From Clostridia bacterium (GTDB taxonomy: Bacteria > Bacillota > Clostridia > Oscillospirales > CAG-272), in contig JAFQPR010000088.1 of NCBI GenBank assembly GCA_017411605.1, positions 26,459 to 90,458 of the forward strand: a stretch of 64,000 nt of DNA. Reading direction: 5' to 3'. A model generated the notes under the pieces. It did not search any database. It was not told the DNA's origin and saw nothing but the letters and a program-made list of their open reading frames with translations. This document shows positions 45,010 to 54,293 of this stretch, piece after piece; position 1 is the first letter of the stretch, and each line of letters starts with the position of its first letter. A program made the translations under genes and the position numbers.

Positions 45010-45834
45010 TCATTTATTAAATTTATTTTCAAGTATATCGGCGCATCTTTCCATATAATCGCCTTCAAAAAGCTCAATAACGCCGCGGTCGCACTGATTT
45101 GCAAGATCTTTATCAATTGGAAGCTTTGCGAGTACCAAGGTGCCGTAATTCTTTGCCAGCTCCTCGATTTTGCTTTCACCGTAAGGTCTTATCACCTTAC
45201 CGCAATCGGGACAAACGATATAACTGTAATTCTCAACAAGTCCAAGAACGGGAATGTCCATAAGCGAAGCCATATTTACTGCCTTTTCAACTATCATCGA
45301 AACAAGCTCCTGCGGGCTTGAAACAATGATAATTCCATCAAGCGGCAGGCTCTGGAAAACAGTAAGAGGAACATCTCCTGTTCCGGGAGGCATATCTACA
45401 AACATATAGTCTACTTCATTCCAAACAACCTCGCTCCAGAACTGCTTAACGGTGCCTGCAATAACAGGACCTCTCCAGACAACGGGCTTAGTTTCCTCAT
45501 CGACAAGCAAATTCAAGCTCATAACTTCAATTCCGGTTTTTGTTATCGCCGGGAACATACCAAGCTCAGAACCCTGAATCTCTCCCCCCTTAAGGCCGAA
45601 AGCCTTTGGGATAGATGGGCCTGTTATATCAGCATCGAGAATTGCGCATTTATATCCTCTGCGTCTCATAGTAACAGCCATCATAGAAGTGACGAGCGAT
45701 TTTCCAACACCGCCCTTTCCGCTGACAACGCCGATTACTCTTTTTACGTTACTTGCCTTGTTCTGAGGTGCAAGCAGTGATTCTTTAGAACATTTGCTTG
45801 AGCATTCAGAACAATTGTGATTACATTCTGCCAT
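45010..45834 (-). CDS. mrp: Mrp/NBP35-family iron-sulfur carrier ATPase
   Basis: 274 residues. The N-terminus holds four Cys in CNHNCSECSSKC (5-16), as in NBP35-type proteins. The deviant Walker A is GKGGVGKS (39-46), with DADITGPSIPKAFG and VDMPPGTGDVPL following, and a C-terminal CPDCG. Family members bind and transfer [4Fe-4S] clusters. The gene is the last of a three-gene operon, 26 bp after the ClpE-like gene. Confidence 0.94.
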   Translation of the reverse strand: MAECNHNCSECSSKCSKESLLAPQNKASNVKRVIGVVSGKGGVGKSLVTSMMAVTMRRRGYKCAILDADITGPSIPKAFGLKGGEIQGSELGMFPAITKTGIEVMSLNLLVDEETKPVVWRGPVIAGTVKQFWSEVVWNEVDYMFVDMPPGTGDVPLTVFQSLPLDGIIIVSSPQELVSMIVEKAVNMASLMDIPVLGLVENYSYIVCPDCGKVIRPYGESKIEELAKNYGTLVLAKLPIDKDLANQCDRGVIELFEGDYMERCADILENKFNK

Positions 45835-45860
45835 ATTTTATCTCCTGAATATGTTATTTA

Positions 45861-48173
45861 TCAAATAGTTTTAATTGTGATTACACCGTTATTCACATCA
45901 AGATGAGCACCGATTATCTTATCGGGATACGCATCAATAATAGTGTTAGCTATGAGGTCCTCAACGTTTCTTTCTATATAGCGTCGCATGTTTCTCGCGC
46001 CGTATTTGTCCGAGAATGATTCTTTTGCTATGAAGGAAAGAAGCTCGTCCGAGTATGTTATCCTTATTCCCTTTTCTGCCATTCCGAGCGAAAGCTTCTT
46101 AAGCATAATTCCTGCAATTCCGATAAAGTTCTCACGAGTTAAGCTGTTGAAGGTGATAATTTCATCGATTCGGTTAATAAACTCGGGACGAAGAAAAGCT
46201 GACAATGCTTTCTCAGTCTTATCGGCTACTCTCGATATCTTGTTTTCGGCAAATCCGGGAATGGATGATGAATTATCACTTCCCGCGTTGGTAGTCATAA
46301 TAATTATTGTGTTTTCGAAGTTGACAACTCTACCTTGAGCGTCGGTTATTTTGCCGTCATCAAGGATTTGCAAAAGAATGTTCAGAACATCGGGATGCGC
46401 TTTCTCGATCTCATCAAAAAGAACTACCGAGTAAGGACGTCTTCTTATCTTCTCGGTTAGTTGACCTGCTTCATCATAACCTACATATCCCGGAGGCGCG
46501 CCGATAATTCTGGATACCGAATGCTTTTCCATAAATTCGGACATATCAAGTCGTATGAGAGATTCGGGTTGTTTGAAAAGCTCACTCGCGAGAACCTTTA
46601 CAAGCTCGGTTTTTCCCACGCCCGTAGGTCCTGCAAATATCATAGAAACGGGATTTCTTCTGTACGAAACACCTGCTCTTTTACGTTTAACAGCGCGCAC
46701 AACGGCATTTACTGCTTCGTCTTGCCCAATAATCTTTTCGGATATTTTTTCCTTAAGACCGACGAGCTCGCTTATTTCACCTTCTTTTATATCCGATGCC
46801 GGAATACCCGTCCATATCTCAACTACGTTTGCAAGATCGTTTACTGAAAGCGAAAGTCCCGAAACAATATTGTCAAGCTCTCTGTTACGCTCTTCAAGAC
46901 GAAGAAGCTGAACTTTAACGTCAGCCAAATCCTTATAGTTAGCTTCGGTCTGACCTTCGGGTTTCTCTATCTGTGCTTCAAGAGCAGCCTTTTTATCCGA
47001 ATACATCGCAAGAAGCTTCGTATTCTTTTTCTTTTCGTTGAGTTCAGCTGACGAAAGTGCAGCTCTGGATGCAGCTTCATCAATAAGGTCTATTGCCTTG
47101 TCGGGCAAAAATCTATCCGTTATATATCTCTCGGAAAGCATAACGGCAGATCTTGCTATTTCATCCGAAATTCTTATAGAATGGAAATCTTCGTAGTACT
47201 TCTTTATGCCCGAAATTACGTCAACGGTTTCATCAATAGAAGGCTCGTTGACCATAACCGGTTGGAATCGTCGCTCAAGAGCGCTATCCTTTTCAATATG
47301 CTTTCTATACTCCTTAAGCGTCGTTGCGCCTATAACCTGAATCTCTCCTCTTGAGAGCGCAGGCTTAAGCATATTTGCGGCGCTCATACTGCCCTCGGAG
47401 TCGCCTGCGCCGACAATATTATGAACCTCGTCGATAACGAGTATAATATTACCCGCCGTTTTAATCTCCTTTATCAAACCGAGTATTCTTGATTCAAACT
47501 GCCCTCTGAACTGCGTACCCGCAACGAGCGCGGTAAGATCAAGGAGCCATACCTCGCATTCTGCAAGACGTTCGGGAACAGCCTTGTCCACTATCCTCTG
47601 GGCTAAAGCCTCGGCAATAGCGGTTTTACCAACGCCCGGTTCTCCTATAAGACAAGGATTATTTTTTTGCCTTCTGCAAAGTATCTGTATAACTCTGTTT
47701 AACTCTCTATCTCTTCCGATGATCCTATCAACCCTACCGTTCTTAGCCTTAAGAGTCAGGTCTGTACAGTACATATTAAGAAATTTTCTGGATTCATCCT
47801 TCGGAGCAGAGCCCTTTTTATTTTTGTCATTCGCTTTAGAATTTTCTGCCGAAGGTTTAGGAGGCTGACCAAATCCGAGTCCTGCGAAGAACTTTTGAAA
47901 ATCTATCGCGGGAGAGCCGCCGTCCGTTCCGTCATCAACGTCGGGCAAAGATTCCGTTGCCTCAGCAATAGCATTTTCTATTTCCCCGGACATTGATTCT
48001 ATTGCCTCATCGTTTAGTCCCATATTCTTTAACATATGATCAAAGGGTTTTATGCCCATTTGTTGGGCACAGATAATGCAAAGTCCCTCCTGCACTGTTT
48101 TACCGTTATCATTTCTGGTAATAAAAACGGTTGCAGGACGTGATTTGCACTTAACACAAATTGGTAAATTCAT
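45861..48173 (-). CDS. ClpE-like Hsp100 unfoldase with N-terminal zinc finger
   Basis: 770 residues. An N-terminal zinc finger has C6, C9, C32 and C35, followed by an acidic, low-complexity linker and two AAA+ modules: Walker A1 GEPGVGKT (about 177-184), Walker A2 GPTGVGKT (about 513-520), with EFMEKHSVSRIIGAPPGYVGY and LDDGKITDAQGR. The zinc finger is the mark of ClpE rather than ClpC, which has a Clp-N domain instead. It would feed substrates to ClpP. No CtsR operator, mcsA or mcsB lies nearby, so regulation differs from the Bacillus ctsR regulon. Confidence 0.88.
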   Translation of the reverse strand: MNLPICVKCKSRPATVFITRNDNGKTVQEGLCIICAQQMGIKPFDHMLKNMGLNDEAIESMSGEIENAIAEATESLPDVDDGTDGGSPAIDFQKFFAGLGFGQPPKPSAENSKANDKNKKGSAPKDESRKFLNMYCTDLTLKAKNGRVDRIIGRDRELNRVIQILCRRQKNNPCLIGEPGVGKTAIAEALAQRIVDKAVPERLAECEVWLLDLTALVAGTQFRGQFESRILGLIKEIKTAGNIILVIDEVHNIVGAGDSEGSMSAANMLKPALSRGEIQVIGATTLKEYRKHIEKDSALERRFQPVMVNEPSIDETVDVISGIKKYYEDFHSIRISDEIARSAVMLSERYITDRFLPDKAIDLIDEAASRAALSSAELNEKKKNTKLLAMYSDKKAALEAQIEKPEGQTEANYKDLADVKVQLLRLEERNRELDNIVSGLSLSVNDLANVVEIWTGIPASDIKEGEISELVGLKEKISEKIIGQDEAVNAVVRAVKRKRAGVSYRRNPVSMIFAGPTGVGKTELVKVLASELFKQPESLIRLDMSEFMEKHSVSRIIGAPPGYVGYDEAGQLTEKIRRRPYSVVLFDEIEKAHPDVLNILLQILDDGKITDAQGRVVNFENTIIIMTTNAGSDNSSSIPGFAENKISRVADKTEKALSAFLRPEFINRIDEIITFNSLTRENFIGIAGIMLKKLSLGMAEKGIRITYSDELLSFIAKESFSDKYGARNMRRYIERNVEDLIANTIIDAYPDKIIGAHLDVNNGVITIKTI

Positions 48174-48201
48174 ATTCAGTACACCTGTTTATTGTTTGCA
48201 A

Positions 48202-48852
48202 TTAAAGCTTCATAACTATTGCAAAAGGATTGATATTTTTGAAAAATTGCGTAATTGCACCGCTTACGGCATCTTGTGAAAATACTCCAACTATATTAGC
48301 AACGATACAAGCAATTACCATTGAGATTACAGCGCCAAGGAGTAATCCCAAAAATTTATTAATTTTACCGAGTATTCCCGTTGTAAAAACAGCATCAAGA
48401 AGCTTTATAAGAAGTGACAGCACAAGCATAAATACAATGAACAATACTAAGTAAGTCACTACGACTGCTATCAGGTTTCCAACAGGAGTAGCCATTTCTT
48501 TGGAAATTACAGATAGAACCTCTTCCGTTGTTGCTTCACTACCTACCGAGCTCATATCAAGCTTGAAAATCTCAGCAAGGAACTTAAGAACAGAAGAAAC
48601 TGCTTCGGCAGAGACTTCCCCCGTCGAATCGGGACAAGCCTCAACAAGAGATTTATAAATCCACGAATCGATCTTTCCTACAAAGAAAGGTCTGGTCCAA
48701 GCATTTATTATAGGTGAAGAAATTACAATCGTCAAGCATGCTGAAGCCACAAGCTTTAGGGGCTTTGTTATACTTCCGAAAAAGCCTCTTTTAAAGCCCA
48801 GAAGAAGTCCAATCAGCATAATGACAAGCAAAATAATGTCTAAAACTGTCAT
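48202..48852 (-). CDS. CvpA family membrane protein
   Basis: 216 residues with four hydrophobic segments and the CvpA start TVLDIILLVIMLIGLLLGFKRGFFG. The family is linked to envelope homeostasis and, in E. coli, to colicin V production. The function is not settled. It heads the operon with the ClpE-like and mrp genes and has a GAAAGGA site. Confidence 0.85.
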   Translation of the reverse strand: MTVLDIILLVIMLIGLLLGFKRGFFGSITKPLKLVASACLTIVISSPIINAWTRPFFVGKIDSWIYKSLVEACPDSTGEVSAEAVSSVLKFLAEIFKLDMSSVGSEATTEEVLSVISKEMATPVGNLIAVVVTYLVLFIVFMLVLSLLIKLLDAVFTTGILGKINKFLGLLLGAVISMVIACIVANIVGVFSQDAVSGAITQFFKNINPFAIVMKL

Positions 48853-48887
48853 ATATTTAATCCTTTCGTTTTCAGAATTTCTAAAAC

Positions 48888-48916
48888 ATTATACCTCTAT
48901 TTTCGGTGGGTGTCAA
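48888..48916 (-). promoter_or_regulatory. Fully consensus sigma-A promoter of the cvpA-clpE-mrp operon
   Basis: On the minus strand TTGACA (48916-48911), 17 bp, TATAAT (48893-48888), 36 bp before cvpA. Both hexamers are perfect. Confidence 0.85.
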
Positions 48917-48950
48917 TACGGGTAATAAAATATTTTATTTTTGTTTATAA

Positions 48951-51900
48951 TTATTTAACGACAACGTTCGACTCTCCGTATATAGATCTGAGCCTTGATA
49001 AAACTTTTTCGTCTGAGGAAAGCGTTATATTTTTGATTGCAATATATTTTCTTTCCGAAGCATCGAAAACCGCTATCGGAACAATTCCTGGATTCAAATT
49101 TGCAATTCTGTAGATCGGAGTTAAAAGACTCTCATCGAATTTATCAACCTTGACATATATTCTTTCTTGCTTTTTTTCGTGTTTATCTAAATTCGACACA
49201 TTTGCAATAGCTTGTTTTTTGAAGGATGAATTGCTGATTAACGGCAGAATTTTTGATGCCAATATTTTAGGCGCATCGCCTTCCTCTTCACTAATTTTTC
49301 CTTCAATAATAACAGCGTTTTCCTCGTTTATCTCTCCGGAAAAACGATCATACTGCTTTGCGAAAACTATTACTTCTATTTCAGCAAGCCTGTCCTCTAC
49401 GCTAATAAATGCCATTACATCTCCATTTTTGAGAGTTTTTGTCTTTTTGGCAGTAATTATACCCGCAATTCTAACTTGAGTGTTATCAACGTATTTCTTA
49501 TCAACCGACACATCTTCCGACATTGAATCTTCGATAATATCCGATATACTGTCAACGTTAAGCTCTTCTATATGAGATGTATAATCATCAATCATATGAC
49601 CAGAGAAATACATTCCCGAGCTCTCCTTTTCAAGGACAAGCAGCTCTTTTAATGAATATTCCTCAAGATCGGGGTAAGAATAGTTCGACTTTTCTTCCGA
49701 AATACCACCCATAACCATAGAGAACATATCCATTTGACCGGATATATTGTTTCTTTTTCTTCCTTGCTCCGATTCGAGAATATGCTCATAAGATGCAAGG
49801 AGTGCGCTCCTCGGAACGCCTAAAGAGTCAAAGACACCGCATTTGATAAACGATTCGAGCGTTCTTTTGTTGATATCACTTTCTCCGAGTCTTGAAACAA
49901 ACTCATCGAAGCTTTTGAATTTTCCTTTCTGTCTTTCTCTGACAATAGCTTCCGTAAAGTTTCTGCCAACGTTCTTTATCGCAAGCAAACCAAAACGTAT
50001 AGAGCCGTCAGTTACTGCAAAATCGGATTGACTCAGATTTATATCGGGCGGTAAGACTTTAACGCCGAGTTTTCCCGCATCAGCGATATATTCTTTCAGC
50101 TTTGTGGTATTATCGAGCACACTTGTCATAAGAGCCGCAAAATATTCCGCAGGATAATGCGCCTTAAGATATGCCGTTCTGTAAGAGATGATACCATAAG
50201 CAGTTGCATGGCTTTTATTGAAAGCGTATTTAGCAAAGCCGACCATATCATCAAATAATGAGTTAGCGCAGGATTCATCAATTCCATTTGCTTTACATCC
50301 ATCAACAAAGCTGGTTCTTTCTGCGGTCATAGCATCTGTTTTCTTTTTTGACATCGCGCGTCTTACAATATCCGCACGAGCATAAGAATACCCTGCAAGC
50401 TTTCGGCAGATCTGCATTACCTGTTCCTGGTATACGATACATCCGTACGTGACATCAAGTATATCCTCAAGCTCAGGCGTTCTGTATTGTATTTCTTCTT
50501 TTCCGTGCTTTCTTTCGATAAATGAGTCTATCGAGTCCATGGGTCCAGGCCTGTAAAGAGCAATTACTGCTATAACATCCTCAAGCGTTGTCGGCATAAG
50601 CTTTGCCAAAACCTGCTTCATTCCTCCGGATTCAAGCTGGAAAACGCCGTCTGTTTTTGCATTGCAAAGCAATTCGAACGTTTTTTTATCTTCCAATGAT
50701 ATCTTAGAAATATCAAAATCAGGATATTTCTCTCGTATTGCAAGCTCCGCATCGTGAATGACACTTATATAACGCAAGCCGAGAAAATCGAATTTTACGA
50801 GTCCGAGTCTTGCATCTGTGTTCATATCAAACTGAGTTACAATACCTGTTCCGCTGTAAGATAACGGAACGTACTTGTAGGTAGGCTCCTCGGTTATTAC
50901 AACACCCGCTGCGTGAGTCGAGGCGTGACGCGGCATACCTTCGAGGCTTTTGCTTATATTTATAAGTCTGCGAACATCCGGATCGTTATCGTAAATTTCT
51001 TTTAGCTCTTTCGAAGCCAACGCCTTTTCAATAGTAATATTTAATTCTCGTGGAATAAGCTTTGCTACAACGTCAACCTGAGAATAAGGCATACCGAGAG
51101 CTCGTCCGACATCTCTTACGGCAGCTCTGGCAGCAAGTGTTCCAAATGTTGCTATCTGAGCGACCTTATCGTCGCCGTATTTTCTTTTTACGTAATCTAT
51201 TACTTCCTCGCGTCTGTTATAACAGAAGTCAATATCAAAATCGGGCATCGATACTCGCTCGGGATTTAAAAATCTTTCAAATAGCAGATCGAAGGCTATC
51301 GGATCGACATCTGTTATTCCAACGCAGAAGGCAACAAGACTTCCCGCGCCCGAACCTCTTCCCGGTCCGACCGGAATATCATTGCGCTTTGCATAAGCAA
51401 CGAAATCGCTTACTATAAGATAATATGCGTTGAAGCCCATTTTATCAATTACGGAAAGCTCATAATTCATTCGCGCAATATATTCTTCCTTTGAATGCGA
51501 CTCGTAATCGAATCTGCCGTTTGCCTCATGCTTTTTAAAACCGCTCCAGGCAAACTCATTCAACGTATCCTTATGCGTTTTCCCGCTTTCCGATCGAAAA
51601 TCCGGTAAATGAAGCTTATCAAATTCAAACTCAAAATTGCATTTATCCGCAATGACCGACGTGTTTTCAATTGCTCCTTTGTAATTTTTAAACAGCTCGG
51701 TCATCTCTTTTTCTGTTTTAAAATAATATTCGTTCCCCTCGAAACCGAAAGGTCTGCCATCGGTTATTACGTTATTCGTCTGAATGCAAAGCAAAGTTGC
51801 CTGGGTATCGGCATCATTTCTTTCAAGATAATGTACGTCATTGGTTGCAACCATTGGGATGCCGCATTTTTCGCTTATTATTTTAATACCAAAGGCTACC

Positions 51901-52451
51901 TTAAGCTCGTCCTCAATCCCGTGATTCTGTATCTCAAGATAGAAATCCTCGCCGAATATCTCTTTCATTTCAAGGGCATACTTTTCTGCCTCCGCCATGC
52001 TCCCGGCAAGTATCAATTGAGGAATTTTACCTGCCAGGCACGCAGAGAGCGCAATAAGACCTTCGTGATATTCTCTTATAAGGTCCATATCAATTCTCGG
52101 CTTCATATAAAAACCGTTAACGTAGCTTTCGGATACCATATAACAGAGGTTTTTATAACCGATATCATTTTTGCAAAGCAAAATCAAGTGATTACCCGAG
52201 GAATCGCCTTTTCCCTCCTTGAGATGACGGCTTCTTGGCGCAACATATACCTCGCAGCCGATTATTGGTTTTATACCTTGACTCTTCATTGCATCATAAA
52301 ACTCAACCGCGCCGTACATTACACCGTGGTCGGTAATGGCAACGGCTGTCTGACCGTCGGATTTTGCTTTTTCAGCGATCCTGCTGATTCTTGTCGCTCC
52401 GTCGAGTAAGCTATATTCTGTGTGTAAATGCAAATGTGCAAATTTTCCCAT
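48951..52451 (-). CDS. dnaE: DNA polymerase III alpha subunit DnaE
   Basis: 1166 residues. It starts with the PHP domain (FAHLHLHTEYSLLDGATRI), then the C-family polymerase core with MPDFDIDFCYNRREEVI, GPGRGSGAGSLVAF and YRPGPMDSIDSFI, a helix-hairpin-helix part and an OB domain (VRIAGIITAKK). It replicates DNA together with, in Gram-positives, PolC. A possible second copy elsewhere is not excluded. It is the last gene of the operon starting at nusB and lies 23 bp after whiA. Confidence 0.97.
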   Translation of the reverse strand: MGKFAHLHLHTEYSLLDGATRISRIAEKAKSDGQTAVAITDHGVMYGAVEFYDAMKSQGIKPIIGCEVYVAPRSRHLKEGKGDSSGNHLILLCKNDIGYKNLCYMVSESYVNGFYMKPRIDMDLIREYHEGLIALSACLAGKIPQLILAGSMAEAEKYALEMKEIFGEDFYLEIQNHGIEDELKVAFGIKIISEKCGIPMVATNDVHYLERNDADTQATLLCIQTNNVITDGRPFGFEGNEYYFKTEKEMTELFKNYKGAIENTSVIADKCNFEFEFDKLHLPDFRSESGKTHKDTLNEFAWSGFKKHEANGRFDYESHSKEEYIARMNYELSVIDKMGFNAYYLIVSDFVAYAKRNDIPVGPGRGSGAGSLVAFCVGITDVDPIAFDLLFERFLNPERVSMPDFDIDFCYNRREEVIDYVKRKYGDDKVAQIATFGTLAARAAVRDVGRALGMPYSQVDVVAKLIPRELNITIEKALASKELKEIYDNDPDVRRLINISKSLEGMPRHASTHAAGVVITEEPTYKYVPLSYSGTGIVTQFDMNTDARLGLVKFDFLGLRYISVIHDAELAIREKYPDFDISKISLEDKKTFELLCNAKTDGVFQLESGGMKQVLAKLMPTTLEDVIAVIALYRPGPMDSIDSFIERKHGKEEIQYRTPELEDILDVTYGCIVYQEQVMQICRKLAGYSYARADIVRRAMSKKKTDAMTAERTSFVDGCKANGIDESCANSLFDDMVGFAKYAFNKSHATAYGIISYRTAYLKAHYPAEYFAALMTSVLDNTTKLKEYIADAGKLGVKVLPPDINLSQSDFAVTDGSIRFGLLAIKNVGRNFTEAIVRERQKGKFKSFDEFVSRLGESDINKRTLESFIKCGVFDSLGVPRSALLASYEHILESEQGRKRNNISGQMDMFSMVMGGISEEKSNYSYPDLEEYSLKELLVLEKESSGMYFSGHMIDDYTSHIEELNVDSISDIIEDSMSEDVSVDKKYVDNTQVRIAGIITAKKTKTLKNGDVMAFISVEDRLAEIEVIVFAKQYDRFSGEINEENAVIIEGKISEEEGDAPKILASKILPLISNSSFKKQAIANVSNLDKHEKKQERIYVKVDKFDESLLTPIYRIANLNPGIVPIAVFDASERKYIAIKNITLSSDEKVLSRLRSIYGESNVVVK

Positions 52452-52474
52452 CGGTAAACCTCCTTCCCGAAATA

Positions 52475-53362
52475 TTAAAGATTATATTTCATAAGAAGCT
52501 CTTTTCCAAGCTTCATAATTTTTGCCATTCTATGTGTCAGTCCGGACTTTGATATTGGCGGAACCGACAACCTTGCTAATTGACTTAAAGAAAAATCAGG
52601 GTATGCAAGTCTGAGCTTGGCGGTGTTGGCTAGTTCTTCTGGGAGCATTTCCAAAAGTCTATGCTCATCAAGCTTAATAATCAAAGATAACTGAGGACCC
52701 GCCGCATCAACCGATTTCGTAATATTTACCGTGTCAAAATTACGTCGACGGTTGGCGTCGTTTAAAAATTCATTACGAATTTTAATATTCATAATCGTAT
52801 AAGCCATCTCGTTAAGTTCAGCAATAGCAAAAAAGTCTTCGATAATACTACTGTTTTTAGAATATAAAATATTTTCTGTGCGTCGTGTTACCGTTTTCAT
52901 GTCAAGTCCAATTGACTCAAACAACATAGCAAATAATGAAATGCGATTTCCTAAAGAAAATTCAAGGCAGAATTGCTTGTTTGGGTCAGAAAACCTTCCG
53001 CAAGCAAAAAACACTCCTCGCAAAAATGAAGCAACGCAGGACTGACATTTTTCTGTAAAAAGAGTATCCGCTTCATCGAGTGACAAAACATAGCTCCTCG
53101 CCGATTTGCTATCGAAGAAAAATCTTTTTCCTCTTCCGCCGCTTTTTGAAGGCGAAAGCGTTATTTCTTTACCGTAAAACTCTTTAATTAAATTTTCCAA
53201 AAAGGAGACCTGCTCATCTTTTTCAAGATTAATATATACGTTCTTATCTTCTCCAATATAAGCTTTAGATGCAAGAACGCCTTGAAGCAGCGCGCGCCTA
53301 CAGCAAACATTTTTGTATGGCATTTCCATAATTGACATTTTCACACCGTATGATACTGACAT
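52475..53362 (-). CDS. whiA: WhiA sporulation/cell-division transcription regulator
   Basis: 295 residues with a degenerate LAGLIDADG-like N-terminal domain (NVCCRRALLQGVLASKAYI) and a C-terminal DUF199 helix-turn-helix region (RLSVPPISKSGLTHRMAKI). WhiA binds DNA and acts on division or sporulation genes in Gram-positives. AAGGAGGAG precedes the ATG. In many Clostridia rapZ and gpmgfK(yvcK) lie between murB and whiA; here murB is directly adjacent. Confidence 0.92.
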   Translation of the reverse strand: MSVSYGVKMSIMEMPYKNVCCRRALLQGVLASKAYIGEDKNVYINLEKDEQVSFLENLIKEFYGKEITLSPSKSGGRGKRFFFDSKSARSYVLSLDEADTLFTEKCQSCVASFLRGVFFACGRFSDPNKQFCLEFSLGNRISLFAMLFESIGLDMKTVTRRTENILYSKNSSIIEDFFAIAELNEMAYTIMNIKIRNEFLNDANRRRNFDTVNITKSVDAAGPQLSLIIKLDEHRLLEMLPEELANTAKLRLAYPDFSLSQLARLSVPPISKSGLTHRMAKIMKLGKELLMKYNL

Positions 53363-53390
53363 AATCTCCTCCTTTCCTTTAATAAAAGCT

Positions 53391-54281
53391 CTACTTTATA
53401 ATTTCAGCTTCTCTTATCAAATGTATACCGTATTTATTCACTGCGGCATATTCTATATACTCAGCCAATTTTTCGATTTCATTTACCGTACATTTATCTG
53501 AATTCACAATAAATCCCGCATGCTTTTTAGAAACCGATGCTCCTCCAACCGTATAACCTTTCAGTCCCAAATCATCAATCAATTTTGCAGGAATAACACC
53601 GTCGCGTCTTTTATAAAAACTACCTAAGCTCGGCTCGTTCGGCTGTTGAGCTCTTCTTATTTGCGTAATTCTTTTGAAATCATTAAAACACTTTTCTTTT
53701 TCTGAAGGTCTTGTTTTTAACCTGCATTCAATCAAAGCAAGCGTACTACTCTGCAAATAAGAGTATCTATATGAAAATAATAAGTTTTCCCTATCTAAAA
53801 TCAATGTTTTAAAGTTTGATGTATCGAAAAACTCTCCCGAGATAAAAAAATCTGCAATTTCTTTTCCGTACGCTCCGGCATTGTTTCTTACAGCACCGCC
53901 GATGGTTCCGGGAATTCCGAAAAGTTCGCTCGCAATCTCTTTGTCGTTATGAGCCGCAAACCTAAGTATTTCACTTATAGTAGCGCCTGCCTCGGCTACG
54001 ATATTTTCACCTTCGATTTTAATAGATTTTAAATTTGATGTAAAAATTACAGCCCCGTCATATCCATTATCCGAAAAGCAACTATTTGTGCAACCGCCTA
54101 AAATTTTAAATTTTATATGAAAGCGGCTGCATGCCATAACCGCAGCAGTAAACTCTTTTTTGTTATTGGGATAAATAACAGTTTTGATTTGACCGCCTGC
54201 TTTGATAGAGGTGATTTTTGACGAATCTACGTTTTCTTTATAATTTAAACCCTGCGCCAACAGATAATCGATAAATGTCAA
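53391..54281 (-). CDS. murB: UDP-N-acetylmuramate dehydrogenase MurB
   Basis: 296 residues. SIKAGGQIKTVIYP, ILGGCTNSCFSDNGYDGAVI and GIPGTIGGAVRNNAGAYG form the FAD-binding domain, and PSLGSFYKRRDG plus LIDDLGLKGYTVGG belong to the substrate domain. It reduces enolpyruvyl-UDP-GlcNAc in cell-wall synthesis. The start is a TTG at 54281, with GAGG about 10 nt upstream, and no better in-frame ATG is present. Confidence 0.95.
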   Translation of the reverse strand: MTFIDYLLAQGLNYKENVDSSKITSIKAGGQIKTVIYPNNKKEFTAAVMACSRFHIKFKILGGCTNSCFSDNGYDGAVIFTSNLKSIKIEGENIVAEAGATISEILRFAAHNDKEIASELFGIPGTIGGAVRNNAGAYGKEIADFFISGEFFDTSNFKTLILDRENLLFSYRYSYLQSSTLALIECRLKTRPSEKEKCFNDFKRITQIRRAQQPNEPSLGSFYKRRDGVIPAKLIDDLGLKGYTVGGASVSKKHAGFIVNSDKCTVNEIEKLAEYIEYAAVNKYGIHLIREAEIIK

Positions 54282-54293
54282 ATTTATAAAACC

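Noticed and set aside
51609-52409. 266-codon open frame on the plus strand
   Set aside because: Shadow of dnaE; the translation shows no domain and the opposite strand has an excellent match.
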